From positions 496,001 through 560,000 of the forward strand of contig NZ_SLVY01000001.1 in assembly GCF_004345605.1 (NCBI RefSeq): DNA of 64,000 nt, in the 5' to 3' direction. Position numbers and translations under genes: made by a program. The DNA comes from Rhodococcus sp. SMB37. GTDB taxonomy: Bacteria; Actinomycetota; Actinomycetes; Mycobacteriales; Mycobacteriaceae. Of this stretch, positions 1 through 8,605 are shown piece after piece. The notes beneath the pieces were generated by a model that made no database searches, was not told the origin of the DNA, and saw only the letters and a list, made by a program, of their open reading frames with translations. Position 1 is the stretch's first letter; each line of letters begins with the position of its first letter.

Positions 1-13
1 GATCGAGACCCGA

Positions 14-535
14 TCAGTCGATACGACGCAGGTCCGTGCGGTAATAGTCGGCGTTCGCGGCATACATCTTCGCGTTCGCGTCGAAGTGGCCCTCGGGCAA
101 CTCGAATCCTTCACGGATCTTCGCGGGGATCCCCATAGCCATCCGCCGTGCCGGAAGCTCGAAGCGCGGCGGGATCAGGGCACCGGCCGCAACCTGCGCG
201 CCCTCCCCGATCGTCGATCCGTTGAGCACGAGCGAACCCGACCCGATCAGAGCACCGTCGCCGATCGTGGCGCCCTCGATGTGGGTGTTGTGCCCGACCA
301 CACACCGTGCGCCGAGGATCGTATCGTCGATCGCGGTGCAGTGGATGATGGTGCCGTCCTGGATGTTGGTCTCTTCACCGACGACGATCCGGCCGTAGTC
401 GGCCCTCAGCACCGCGGTCGGCCACACCGAGGCGTGAGCACCGAGGGTGACGTTGCCGATGACCACCGCGTCGGGGTGCACATAGGCGGTGGAGTGGATG
501 TCGGGCGTGCGGTCGCCGAGAGCGTAAACAGCCAT
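14..535 (-). CDS. gamma-carbonic anhydrase-like hexapeptide-repeat protein
   Basis: A 173-residue left-handed beta-helix protein of the gamma-carbonic anhydrase/YrdA-PaaY group. Hexapeptide turns run through almost the whole chain (about residues 12-135), followed by a short C-terminal helix. The first two metal-ligand histidines of the family are visible (His65 in IIHCT, His82 in VGHNTHIEG), but the third position, five residues after His82, is Glu87, with His85 nearby. CO2 hydration is therefore plausible but not assured, and many actinobacterial relatives share this pattern. It lies 9 bases downstream of thiL on the same strand and is probably co-transcribed with it. The ATG start is the first residue of the beta-helix fold. 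Confidence 0.85.
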   Translation of the reverse strand: MAVYALGDRTPDIHSTAYVHPDAVVIGNVTLGAHASVWPTAVLRADYGRIVVGEETNIQDGTIIHCTAIDDTILGARCVVGHNTHIEGATIGDGALIGSGSLVLNGSTIGEGAQVAAGALIPPRFELPARRMAMGIPAKIREGFELPEGHFDANAKMYAANADYYRTDLRRID

Positions 536-544
536 CGGAAAAAC

Positions 545-1540
545 CTATCTCGAGGTCGCGGACCCGAAACTCTCCCACCCACCCGGTGCGCCCCAGCTCC
601 GGCCGTCGACCGTCACGCCGCTGCCGTCGTGCACGCGGCCGATCCGGCGCCATCCGTCCGGCAGATCCGCCTCGGGTGGGAAGCATGCGGCGAGGGCGTG
701 GTCTTCGCCGCCGGTGAACACCCAGGTCCACGGGTCGGTTCCGAGGTTCCCCGCCGCGGCTCTCAGGCGCGGCCCGGGTTCGAGGGTGTGCTGTTCCACG
801 GTGATCCCGACGCCCGATGCGACCGCGATGTGCCCGAGGTCGGCGAGCAGACCGTCGGAGATGTCGGTGCCGGCCCGAGCCCCGGCGAGTACGGCGCTGA
901 CGCCGGCCTCGTAGGGCGGTGACGGAACCCGGTGTACGTCGACGAGGTCGACGAATCCGGTGTGCTCGGCCGCAAGCAGGGCCAGCCCCGCCGCGGACGC
1001 TCCGGTGGTACCGGCGAGCGCGACGATGTCACCCGCGCGTGCCTCCGAGCGCAGCAGCGGTGCGCGTCCCTCCAGGTCACCGAGGACGGTGACGGCGACG
1101 ATCACCTGTTCGGCCTGAACGAGGTCTCCGCCGATCACGCCGGCGCCGATCGCTTCGGCGGACTCACCGATGCCCGCAGAGATCCCGTCGAGCACTGAGA
1201 CCGGAGTGTCGGGCGGGCAGCCGAGTCCCACGAGGAAGGCGATGGGTCGCGCTCCCATCGCGGCGACGTCCGCACCGTTCTGCGCCACCGCCTTGCGCCC
1301 GACGTCCTGCGGCGACGACCAGTCCAACCGAAAATGTCGGCCTTCGACGAGCATGTCGGTGGAGACCGCGACCCGGCCGTCCGCCGCCGCCACGATCGCG
1401 GCGTCGTGTCCCGGTCCCACCAGCGTCGTGGCGGGCTGTCGCCGACCGGCGACCGCCCGGGCGATCGTGGGAAACTCCCCCACCTCGGCAACGGTGGGTT
1501 CCCGCCCGGGGCTGCTGAACGAACCGATCGGATCCGACAC
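545..1540 (-). CDS. thiL: thiamine-phosphate kinase
   Basis: ThiL phosphorylates thiamine monophosphate to thiamine pyrophosphate with ATP, the last step of thiamine cofactor synthesis, in the cytoplasm. The 331 residues match the family length. Mg-ATP binding motifs of the PurM/ThiL fold are visible: STDMLVEGRHF near residue 62, an NGAD motif, GGDLVQ, and DISDGLLADLG near residue 230. The first acidic motif reads GPGHDAAIV where most family members have GDDAA, so one of the paired aspartates is a histidine; the other ligands are intact, so the enzyme is probably active. ATG start. The neighbouring DUF3515 gene is divergent across a gap of about 110 bases, the usual actinobacterial arrangement. 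Confidence 0.92.
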   Translation of the reverse strand: MSDPIGSFSSPGREPTVAEVGEFPTIARAVAGRRQPATTLVGPGHDAAIVAAADGRVAVSTDMLVEGRHFRLDWSSPQDVGRKAVAQNGADVAAMGARPIAFLVGLGCPPDTPVSVLDGISAGIGESAEAIGAGVIGGDLVQAEQVIVAVTVLGDLEGRAPLLRSEARAGDIVALAGTTGASAAGLALLAAEHTGFVDLVDVHRVPSPPYEAGVSAVLAGARAGTDISDGLLADLGHIAVASGVGITVEQHTLEPGPRLRAAAGNLGTDPWTWVFTGGEDHALAACFPPEADLPDGWRRIGRVHDGSGVTVDGRSWGAPGGWESFGSATSR

Positions 1541-1650
1541 GGTGACTGGCGCCTCTTTCTCGATCGGCTGTGGTCGGGCGGAGTGCCTGCCCTGCTAGCG
1601 TCGTCAAACGCTACCTTCCTACCCGCTCACTCTCCGATTCCGGGAAATAG

Positions 1651-2256
1651 ATGAACGACAACTCTGCGCCCGAACCCGACCCGACCGCGACAGATGTCCC
1701 CGAAACCGCCGCTGATGAGCCCCGCCGCAGCCCCGCGATGATCGCCACCGCGGTCGCGCTCCCCGTCGCGCTGCTCACGGGGATCATCCTGGCGGCCGTC
1801 ATGGTGTCGCGGGATCCCGTAACAAGTCCGGTGGGGCTGGGGCCGGTTCCCGCGCCGGAAGCGGAATCGGCCTCGTGCTCGGACCTGCTCGGCGCGCTTC
1901 CCGAGAACATGGGCGACTTCGCCCGTGCGGAGCTGGCCGATCCTGCCCCGGTCGGGGCGGCAGCGTGGCAGGCTCCCGACGCGTCCGAGGTCGTCCTGCG
2001 GTGCGGTCTCGACCGGCCCGCCGACTTCGATCAGGCTGCCGCGCTGCAGATCATCGACGGAGTGCAGTGGTTCGAGGTGTCGGGCGCCGAGCAGGGCATC
2101 GATGCCAGCACGTGGTATGTCGTGGACCGTCCGGTCTACGTCGCGCTGACGGTCCCGAACGGCTCGGGCGCGACTCCTCTGCAGGACATCTCGGCGGCCG
2201 TGATCGAAGTTCTACCTCAGCAGGAGATCGACCCCGCTCCGATCGAAGGTCCCTGA
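1651..2256 (+). CDS. DUF3515 family membrane-anchored protein
   Basis: A 201-residue protein of unknown function, DUF3515 type. It has a proline/acid-rich cytoplasmic N-terminus, one transmembrane helix at about residues 30-52 (alanine/valine/leucine-rich, ending in MVSRD) and an extracytoplasmic domain with two cysteines (CSDLL near 76 and LRCGL near 117) that could form a disulfide. In actinobacteria DUF3515 genes commonly sit beside thiL, as here, where they are divergent. The stop codon lies 10 bases before that of the convergent CoA-transferase gene. Cell-envelope location is inferred from topology; no catalytic motif is visible. Confidence 0.85.
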   Translation: MNDNSAPEPDPTATDVPETAADEPRRSPAMIATAVALPVALLTGIILAAVMVSRDPVTSPVGLGPVPAPEAESASCSDLLGALPENMGDFARAELADPAPVGAAAWQAPDASEVVLRCGLDRPADFDQAAALQIIDGVQWFEVSGAEQGIDASTWYVVDRPVYVALTVPNGSGATPLQDISAAVIEVLPQQEIDPAPIEGP

Positions 2257-2266
2257 GCCGGTACAC

Positions 2267-3820
2267 TCAGCGCGCGTGCATGGTTCCGGTCTGCTGGAAC
2301 CGCTGGTGGAATCCGAAGGCTTCCCCGAGCAGGTGCGGGGTGTGACCCGTGCCCTCGGCTGCTTCGGCCCGCTCGACGTAATCGGTCAATTCCGCGCGGT
2401 AGTCGGGGTGTGCGCACTTCTCGATCACGACCCGCGAACGACGGCGCGGTGCAAGTCCACGCAGGTCCGCGAGCCCCTGCTCGGTGACGAGAATCTGCAC
2501 ATCGTGCTCAGTGTGGTCGATATGCGGCACCATCGGCACGATCGAGGAAATTGCACCGCCCCGCGCGGTGGATGGGCTCAAGAACATCGACAGGTAGCCG
2601 TTGCGGGCGAAATCTCCCGAACCACCGATCCCGTTCATCATCCGTGTCCCCATCACGTGGGTGGAGTTGACGTTGCCGTATATATCGGCCTCGAGCATTC
2701 CGTTCATCGCGATGACGCCGAGGCGCCGGACGATCTCCGGATGGTTGCTGATCTCCTGCGGTCTGAGCAGGATGTGCTCACGGTAGAAATCGATGTTCCG
2801 CACCAGCTTGTCGAGCCCTTCGGCCGACAGCGCGAATGCCGTCGAGGAGGCGAAGCGCACCGTACCGTCGTCGATGAGCTGAAGCATGCCGTCCTGGATG
2901 ACCTCCGAATAGCAGGTCAGTCCACGGTAAGGGCCGTTGGAGAGCCCTGTGAGCACCGCGTTGGCAACGTTCCCGATGCCCGATTGCAGGGGCAGAAGCG
3001 TATCGGCGGGCAGGCGACCGGCCTGGACCTCGTGACCGAAGAAGTCCAGAACGTGCGCAGCGATGGCGTCGCTGGTCGCGTCCGGTGGTGTCAGCTTCGC
3101 GGTGGTGTCGGGCGATTCGGTCTCCACCACGGCGACGACACGCTCGGGGTCCACCCGGAAGAAGGGCTGCCCGATCCGGTCGTCCACATCGGTGAGGAGG
3201 ATCGGTGTGCGATGCGGCGGCAGCGCGGTGCCGTAGTAGATGTCGTGACTACCCGCGAGTCCCTCCGGAATCCACGAGTTGACCTCGAGGATGATCTTCT
3301 CGGCCACATCGAGCCAGGTCTTGCTGTTGCCGACGGACGTCGCGGGTATCAACTCCCCGGACTCCGTGATTCCGGCAACTTCCACCACCGCGACGTCGAC
3401 GTTGCCGTAGTAGCCCTCCCACACCTGCTGTGCGACGTGCGACAGGTGGATGTCCACGTAGTCGATGCGTCCCTCGTTGATGCGTGCCCGAGCGGTCGGC
3501 TCGGCCTGGTAGGGCATCCGTAGAGCGATCCCGTCCGTCTCGGCGAGCAGCCGCTCGGTCTCCGCCGAGACCGACGCACCGGTCAGTAGATCGACCGCGA
3601 ACTCGTCACCGGCCACGCGGGCGGCACGGATCCGCTCGGCGAGCGCACCGGTGACAGCTTTCGGGGTGCCGGCACTGGCGAAACCACTGATCGCCACGGT
3701 ATCCCCGCGGTGGATGTGCCGCACTGCCTCCTCCGCCGAGACGACTTTCTTGCGGAATTCTCGGTTCTTGATCCGATCCGTGCTGGAGACCGGAACGGTG
3801 GGGGCAGAGCTCATCGACAT
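2267..3820 (-). CDS. acetyl-CoA hydrolase / succinyl-CoA:acetate CoA-transferase
   Basis: A 517-residue class I CoA-transferase of the acetyl-CoA hydrolase/succinate CoA-transferase family (Corynebacterium Cat, Acetobacter AarC), which moves CoA between succinyl-CoA and acetate or hydrolyses acetyl-CoA. The signature elements are present: TVAISGFASAGTPKAV near residue 40 for CoA binding, QSGIGNVANAV near 270, and CYSEVIQDGM near 303, whose Glu is the expected thioester-forming residue. The C-terminal half carries the GGSGDFARNGYLS and TEQGLADLRGL motifs. Two ATGs lie two codons apart at the start; the first is taken. It is monocistronic, convergent with DUF3515 and divergent from the RecQ-like helicase across about 160 bases. 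Confidence 0.9.
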   Translation of the reverse strand: MSMSSAPTVPVSSTDRIKNREFRKKVVSAEEAVRHIHRGDTVAISGFASAGTPKAVTGALAERIRAARVAGDEFAVDLLTGASVSAETERLLAETDGIALRMPYQAEPTARARINEGRIDYVDIHLSHVAQQVWEGYYGNVDVAVVEVAGITESGELIPATSVGNSKTWLDVAEKIILEVNSWIPEGLAGSHDIYYGTALPPHRTPILLTDVDDRIGQPFFRVDPERVVAVVETESPDTTAKLTPPDATSDAIAAHVLDFFGHEVQAGRLPADTLLPLQSGIGNVANAVLTGLSNGPYRGLTCYSEVIQDGMLQLIDDGTVRFASSTAFALSAEGLDKLVRNIDFYREHILLRPQEISNHPEIVRRLGVIAMNGMLEADIYGNVNSTHVMGTRMMNGIGGSGDFARNGYLSMFLSPSTARGGAISSIVPMVPHIDHTEHDVQILVTEQGLADLRGLAPRRRSRVVIEKCAHPDYRAELTDYVERAEAAEGTGHTPHLLGEAFGFHQRFQQTGTMHAR

Positions 3821-3979
3821 GCAGGCAGTTTAGCGGCGCTAAAGATCGGTGGATCACACTGCCCGTGTCCGAGGGAACGAGGTCACCGTAACGTACAGCG
3901 GGTAGGTGACCTCCCGATTGCTCCACACCTGTCCCGTGCACACCGGGTGAGCGTCGGAGCCGTCGTGCACGATGGGCGC

Positions 3980-6082
3980 ATGGGCACTCCGATGATCGAT
4001 CTGCGCGACGAGGCCGAACGACTGCTCGGCGAACTGGCCGGCCCCGGCGCGAAACTCCGCGACGACCAATGGACGGCGATCGAGGCGCTCGTGGTGCACC
4101 GTCGTCGCGCTCTCGTCGTGCAACGCACCGGCTGGGGTAAGTCCGCGGTGTACTTCATCTCCGCCAAACTTCTCCGCGCACACGGCCACGGGCCCACCGT
4201 GATCGTCTCTCCACTGCTTGCCCTGATGCGCAATCAGGTGGAGGCCGCCGAGCGGGCAGGCGTGCATGCCGCGACGATCAACTCCGGAAATGTCACCGAG
4301 TGGGGTGGCATCCATCAGCGCATCGCGGACGGCGAGATCGACGTCCTGCTCGTCAGCCCCGAGCGACTCAACAATCCGGACTTCCGCGACCAGGTCCTGC
4401 CCTCACTTGCCCGTGATGCCGGACTCGTCGTGGTCGACGAAGCGCACTGCGTGTCGGACTGGGGCCACGATTTCCGTCCCGACTATCGGCGCATCCGCAC
4501 GCTGGTCGCAGAACTCGGTCAGGGCATCCCGGTCCTGGCGACCACGGCGACCGCGAACAACCGGGTGGTCGCGGATGTCGCTACCCAGCTCGGTGTGGGG
4601 GCGGGCAGCGACGACACCCTGGTCCTGCGAGGTGGGCTCGACCGACCGTCACTGCACCTGTCGGTGGTTCGGATCGACGAGCCTGCGCGACGCGCCGCAT
4701 GGCTTGCACAGCACCTGCACGAGCTCCCCGGCTCCGGCATCATCTATGCGCTGACCGTGTCCGCAGCACGCGATCTTGCGTCGTTGCTCGCCGAACACGG
4801 CCACACCGTGGCCGCATACACCGGGCAGACCGATACCGCCGAGCGTGAGCAACTCGAGGCCGATCTCCTCGCGAACCGCGTCAAGGCGTTGGTCGCCACG
4901 TCGGCGCTCGGAATGGGCTTCGACAAACCCGACCTCGGGTTCGTGGTGCACCTGGGCGCCCCGTCGTCGCCGATCTCGTACTACCAGCAGGTCGGGCGCG
5001 CGGGGAGATCCACCGATCGTGCCGAAGTGATCCTTCTGCCCGGCAGTGAGGACCGGCAGATATGGAAGTGGTTCGCTTCGGTCGCGTTCCCGGAGGAGTC
5101 GCTGGTTCGCCGCGTGATCGGCGCGCTGGATGATGAGCGCCCGCTGTCCACGCAGGCACTCGAGCCCCGCGTCGACCTCAATCGGTCCCGGCTCGAGATG
5201 GTGCTCAAGGTCCTCGATGTCGACGGCGCGGTGCGCCGCGTCAAGGGGGGCTGGATCGCGACCGGGCAGTCATGGGAGTACGACGCCGAACGTTATGCCC
5301 GCCTCGAGGCGGCGCGTGCGGCCGAGCAGGAGGCAATGCTCGAATACGAGAGGACCGCGGGTTGCCGGATGGTCTTCCTACGGCGCCAGCTGGACGACCC
5401 CGAGTCGAGCCCGGACATGCCCGGGTGCGGTCGGTGCGACAACTGCACCGGAGTTCGCTGGGACTCCGGAGTCGACGACGAAGAGGTACAGCGCACCCGT
5501 GCCCGACTCGAACGCCCAGGTGTCGATCTACCTCCCCGCAAGCAGTGGCCCACCGGCATGGCCACACTCGGCGTGAAGCTGTCCGGGAAGATCACCGACG
5601 GGCCGGAGCCCGGGCGAGTACTCGGCCGGCTGTCGGATCTCGGGTGGGGCCCGCGGCTGCGAACGCTGCTGGACGGCCCCGATGCCGAGGCGCCCGAATC
5701 CGTCGTGAAGGCCGCAGTGGCCGTGCTCGCGGCGTGGGACTGGGCCGAACGCCCGACCGCAGTGATGGCAATCGACTCGGCCGACCATCCAGTGTTGGTG
5801 GGCTCGCTCGCCGCGCAGCTCGCCCGACTCGGACGCCTGCAGAACTTGGGGGTCCTGCGACGCCGCCCGGGACAACCCACCGTGACCGCCGCCAATTCTG
5901 CGTACCGCATCGCAGCGTTGGTCGACGCGTGGGAGCCGGTGGATCTCGAGGCGCACCACGGACCGATACTCCTCGTCGACGCCGTGACGGACACTGGGTG
6001 GACCTTGACGATGGCGGCGCGTCATCTCGCCGCGGCGGGAGCAGAAGCCATTCTCCCGTTCGCGCTGGCGAGCCCGAAGTAA
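3980..6082 (+). CDS. RecQ-family ATP-dependent DNA helicase with PRTase-like C-terminus
   Basis: A 700-residue superfamily 2 helicase. Walker A is RTGWGKSAVY near residue 49, the DEAH box sits at about 153-156 (VVDEAHCVSDWGHDFRPDY, the RecQ hallmark), and motif VI is QQVGRAGRS near 340. A zinc-binding module follows (Cys near 461, then GCGRCDNC near 482). The tail beyond residue 520 is not the usual HRDC domain. It ends with LLVDAVTDTGWTLTMAAR near 665, which resembles a phosphoribosyltransferase PRPP loop, as in a group of actinobacterial RecQ-like proteins. The ATG at 3980 is chosen because the protein then begins directly with the helicase N-terminus; the frame is open for 90 more codons upstream. 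Likely role: DNA unwinding in repair. Confidence 0.88.
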   Translation: MGTPMIDLRDEAERLLGELAGPGAKLRDDQWTAIEALVVHRRRALVVQRTGWGKSAVYFISAKLLRAHGHGPTVIVSPLLALMRNQVEAAERAGVHAATINSGNVTEWGGIHQRIADGEIDVLLVSPERLNNPDFRDQVLPSLARDAGLVVVDEAHCVSDWGHDFRPDYRRIRTLVAELGQGIPVLATTATANNRVVADVATQLGVGAGSDDTLVLRGGLDRPSLHLSVVRIDEPARRAAWLAQHLHELPGSGIIYALTVSAARDLASLLAEHGHTVAAYTGQTDTAEREQLEADLLANRVKALVATSALGMGFDKPDLGFVVHLGAPSSPISYYQQVGRAGRSTDRAEVILLPGSEDRQIWKWFASVAFPEESLVRRVIGALDDERPLSTQALEPRVDLNRSRLEMVLKVLDVDGAVRRVKGGWIATGQSWEYDAERYARLEAARAAEQEAMLEYERTAGCRMVFLRRQLDDPESSPDMPGCGRCDNCTGVRWDSGVDDEEVQRTRARLERPGVDLPPRKQWPTGMATLGVKLSGKITDGPEPGRVLGRLSDLGWGPRLRTLLDGPDAEAPESVVKAAVAVLAAWDWAERPTAVMAIDSADHPVLVGSLAAQLARLGRLQNLGVLRRRPGQPTVTAANSAYRIAALVDAWEPVDLEAHHGPILLVDAVTDTGWTLTMAARHLAAAGAEAILPFALASPK

Positions 6083-6111
6083 TCGCTCCGGCAACGCCAA
6101 CCGATACACAA

Positions 6112-6129
6112 TTGTGACTGGCCTCACAA
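6112..6129. promoter_or_regulatory. CRP/GlxR-type operator upstream of ectA
   Basis: The sequence TTGTGACTGGCCTCACAA is a perfect palindrome in its arms and fits the CRP/GlxR core TGTGA-N6-TCACA exactly. It lies 30 bases after the RecQ-like gene and 95 bases before the ectA start, so it most probably belongs to the ectoine operon. The family knowledge (cAMP-dependent CRP/GlxR in actinobacteria) is established; use of this site is inferred. Confidence 0.6.
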
Positions 6130-6224
6130 CCGGCGCCTCACCTGCACAGAGCCCGGGTAATCCCCCACCGATTCGGACCAAAGGGGTGATTTCGATCCGG
6201 ACTCTTGTTAGGTTCGAACTACTT

Positions 6225-6743
6225 ATGAAGCCCGTTATGGAGAGTAGTACCCCAACGACCGAACCGGCTGAATTGAGTTTTCGGAGCCCACAGATATCCG
6301 ACGGAAAGCGTTTGTGGCAGATTGCCCGCGATTCCGAGGTGCTCGACGTCAATTCCGGTTATGCGTACGTCCTGTGGTGTCGCGATTTCGCCGACACATC
6401 GGTTGTCGCAACGGACGAGACCGACCGCCCGGTCGGATTCATCACCGGCTACCGTAGGCAGAACTCCCCCCAGACACTGTTCGTATGGCAGGTTGCTGTC
6501 GATGCTGATCAGCGTGGTCGCGGAGTCGCCGGACGCATGCTCGACGCGCTCCTCGACCGCCTCCGTCCGTCCGGTGTGACGCGGCTGGAAACCACCGTCA
6601 GCCCCGACAACGCCGCATCGATCGCCATGTTCACGGCTCTGGCACGACGCCGTGGCACTCATATCACGCGAACAGATTTGTTCGCTCCCGATGATTTTCC
6701 CGATTCACATCTGGCGGAAGATCTTTACACGATCGGCGACTGA
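6225..6743 (+). CDS. ectA: L-2,4-diaminobutyrate N-gamma-acetyltransferase
   Basis: EctA acetylates 2,4-diaminobutyrate with acetyl-CoA, the second step of ectoine synthesis. The 172-residue protein is a GNAT enzyme: the acetyl-CoA loop VAVDADQRGRGVAGRML lies near residues 90-106, preceded by the family motif LDVNSGYAYVLWCRDF near 40 that shapes the substrate site, and ending with LAEDLYTIGD. The start is uncertain: ATG 6225 gives an extra MKPV, while ATG 6237 gives MESS; neither has a strong ribosome-binding site. A TAGGTT -10-like hexamer about 11 bases before 6225 would make the mRNA nearly leaderless. It is the first gene of ectABC, 68 bases before ectB. Confidence 0.93.
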   Translation: MKPVMESSTPTTEPAELSFRSPQISDGKRLWQIARDSEVLDVNSGYAYVLWCRDFADTSVVATDETDRPVGFITGYRRQNSPQTLFVWQVAVDADQRGRGVAGRMLDALLDRLRPSGVTRLETTVSPDNAASIAMFTALARRRGTHITRTDLFAPDDFPDSHLAEDLYTIGD

Positions 6744-6811
6744 TCAGGCGTTACGGAGAATTCTCCGTGCCGAGTTCGTCATCGAAATTCATCACAGGAG
6801 GACCAGAGAAA

Positions 6812-8095
6812 ATGACCATCCTGGAAGACAAGCCCGGCACCCACGCTGGTAACGACATCTTCGAGCACCTCGAATCCGAGGTCCGCAGTTACAGCCGTGG
6901 GTGGCCCACAGTATTCGAAACCGCGTCCGGCTCCTGGTTGCGGAGCGAGGACGGCAAGGACTACCTGGACTTCTTCGCCGGCGCAGGGGCCCTGAACTAC
7001 GGCCACAACAACCCGATCCTGAAGTCCGCCTTGGTGGACTACATCATGAAGGACGGGGTCACCCACGGCCTCGACATGATGACTACCGCGAAGCGCGATC
7101 TCCTCGAGACGTTCGAGCGTGTGATCCTGCAGCCTCGTGGGCTCGACTACAAGGTCCAGTTCCCCGGACCGACCGGCACCAACACGGTCGAAGCCGCGCT
7201 CAAGCTGGCTCGCAAGGTCACCGGCCGCGAATCGATCATCAACTTCACCAACGCATTCCACGGCATGACGCTGGGGGCACTCTCGGTGACCGGCAACTCG
7301 ATGAAGCGCGCCGGCGCAGGCGTTCCGCTCGTGCACGCCACCCCGATGCCGTTCGACAACTACTTCAACGGTGTCACCGAGGACTTCCAGTGGTTCTCCC
7401 GCGTACTCGACGATTCCGGCAGTGGTCTCAACCGGCCCGCCGCGGTGATCGTGGAGACCGTCCAGGGTGAGGGCGGCGTCAATGTCGCGCGCGCCGAATG
7501 GCTTCGCGCCCTGGCGGATCTGTGCTCCGAGCGTGAGATCCTGCTGATCGTCGACGACGTTCAGATGGGTTGCGGCCGCACCGGCAAGTTCTTCTCCTTC
7601 GAGGAAGCCGGCATCACCCCCGACATCGTGACGCTGTCGAAGTCCATCGGTGGATACGGCTTGCCGATGGCCCTCACACTGTTCAAGCGCGAACTCGACG
7701 TCTGGGGCCCGGGCGAGCACAACGGCACCTTCCGCGGCAACAGCCCGTCGTTCATCACCGCGACCGAAGCCCTGAAACACTACTGGACCAACGACGAACT
7801 CGAGCGCGGCACGCTGCGCAAGGGCGAGCGTATCCACCAGACCTTCATGAACCTGTCCGACATGTTCGAGGGTGTGTCCACCCGCGGCCGCGGTCTGGTC
7901 CAGGGGCTGGTGTTCGAAGACCCGTCCGATGCTCAGAAGGTATGTGCCCTCGCATTCGAGAAGGGACTGCTGGCCGAGACGTCGGGTCCGTCCGACCAGG
8001 TCGTCAAGCTGCTGCCGCCGCTGACCATCACCGACGACGAACTCGAGTACGGTCTGAACATCCTCGCCGAGGCCACCGCCAAGGTCCGTTCCTGA
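6812..8095 (+). CDS. ectB: L-2,4-diaminobutyrate transaminase
   Basis: EctB is the class III PLP aminotransferase that makes L-2,4-diaminobutyrate from aspartate semialdehyde and glutamate, the first ectoine step. It has 427 residues. FPGPTGTNTVEAALKLAR (near 113-130) binds the PLP phosphate region, DDVQMGCGRTGKFF carries the cofactor-contacting Asp, and LSKSIGGYGLP near 275 holds the Schiff-base lysine. The ATG at 6812 is fixed by an AGGAGG ribosome-binding site at 6796-6801; an in-frame start 15 codons upstream lacks one. It lies between ectA and ectC with short spacers, so it is one operon. Confidence 0.95.
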   Translation: MTILEDKPGTHAGNDIFEHLESEVRSYSRGWPTVFETASGSWLRSEDGKDYLDFFAGAGALNYGHNNPILKSALVDYIMKDGVTHGLDMMTTAKRDLLETFERVILQPRGLDYKVQFPGPTGTNTVEAALKLARKVTGRESIINFTNAFHGMTLGALSVTGNSMKRAGAGVPLVHATPMPFDNYFNGVTEDFQWFSRVLDDSGSGLNRPAAVIVETVQGEGGVNVARAEWLRALADLCSEREILLIVDDVQMGCGRTGKFFSFEEAGITPDIVTLSKSIGGYGLPMALTLFKRELDVWGPGEHNGTFRGNSPSFITATEALKHYWTNDELERGTLRKGERIHQTFMNLSDMFEGVSTRGRGLVQGLVFEDPSDAQKVCALAFEKGLLAETSGPSDQVVKLLPPLTITDDELEYGLNILAEATAKVRS

Positions 8096-8140
8096 CCTGC
8101 CCCGTCCCCCAGTTCACCAGTAGAAAGAGCATCGCTTCAC

Positions 8141-8542
8141 ATGATCGTGCGTACCACCGAGGAAATCACCGATACCGAGCGTGACATCACGTCCGAGGAC
8201 GGACAGTGGCGCAGCAAGCGCATCGTCCTCGCCGGTGACAAAGTCGGCTTCTCGTTCCACGAGACGACCATCGAAGCCGGGACGATCAACGAGTTCCACT
8301 ACGCCAACCACATCGAGGCGGTCTGGTTGGTGGAGGGCACCGGCAAGCTGCGCGACCTCGACAACGATGTGGTGTACGACATCGGTCCCGGGTCGATGTA
8401 CCTGCTCAACGGACACGAGCGGCACCGTGTCGAGCCGGAGACCCGTATGCGGATGCTGTGCGTGTTCAACCCCCCGGTCACCGGCCGTGAGGTGCACGAC
8501 GAGAACGGGGTCTACCCGCTCATCGTCGAAGAGACTGCCTGA
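8141..8542 (+). CDS. ectC: L-ectoine synthase
   Basis: EctC closes N-gamma-acetyl-diaminobutyrate to the compatible solute ectoine with loss of water. The 133-residue protein is a single cupin: the metal/substrate region TIEAGTINEFHYANHIEAVW (about residues 47-66) and LLNGHERHRVEPET (about 87-100) are typical of the family. It ends near VYPLIVEETA, the usual length. An AGAAAG ribosome-binding site precedes the ATG. No ectoine hydroxylase gene (ectD) follows, so this cluster alone makes ectoine rather than hydroxyectoine. Confidence 0.95.
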   Translation: MIVRTTEEITDTERDITSEDGQWRSKRIVLAGDKVGFSFHETTIEAGTINEFHYANHIEAVWLVEGTGKLRDLDNDVVYDIGPGSMYLLNGHERHRVEPETRMRMLCVFNPPVTGREVHDENGVYPLIVEETA

Positions 8543-8544
8543 CC

Positions 8545-8562
8545 GACCCCATGATCGGGGTC
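8545..8562 (+). terminator. short hairpin after ectC
   Basis: GACCCC-ATGATC-GGGGTC is a perfect 6-bp hairpin starting two bases after the ectC stop codon. No T-run follows, so termination would be weak. It separates the ect operon from the next gene, which begins 43 bases later. Confidence 0.4.
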
Positions 8563-8605
8563 ACCCAGCGTGACCGATGCGGGGCGGACGCATAGAGTCG
8601 AGGCC

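Noticed and set aside
2276-3523. A 415-codon plus-strand frame opposite the CoA-transferase gene
   Set aside because: Composition typical of an antisense shadow (Asp/Val/His/Arg/Gly-rich) with no family match; the minus-strand gene is unambiguous.
3850-3979. Half-site resembling a CRP/GlxR box upstream of the CoA-transferase gene
   Set aside because: Only one arm fits; the other is oriented the wrong way round (ACAC-N5-GTGT).
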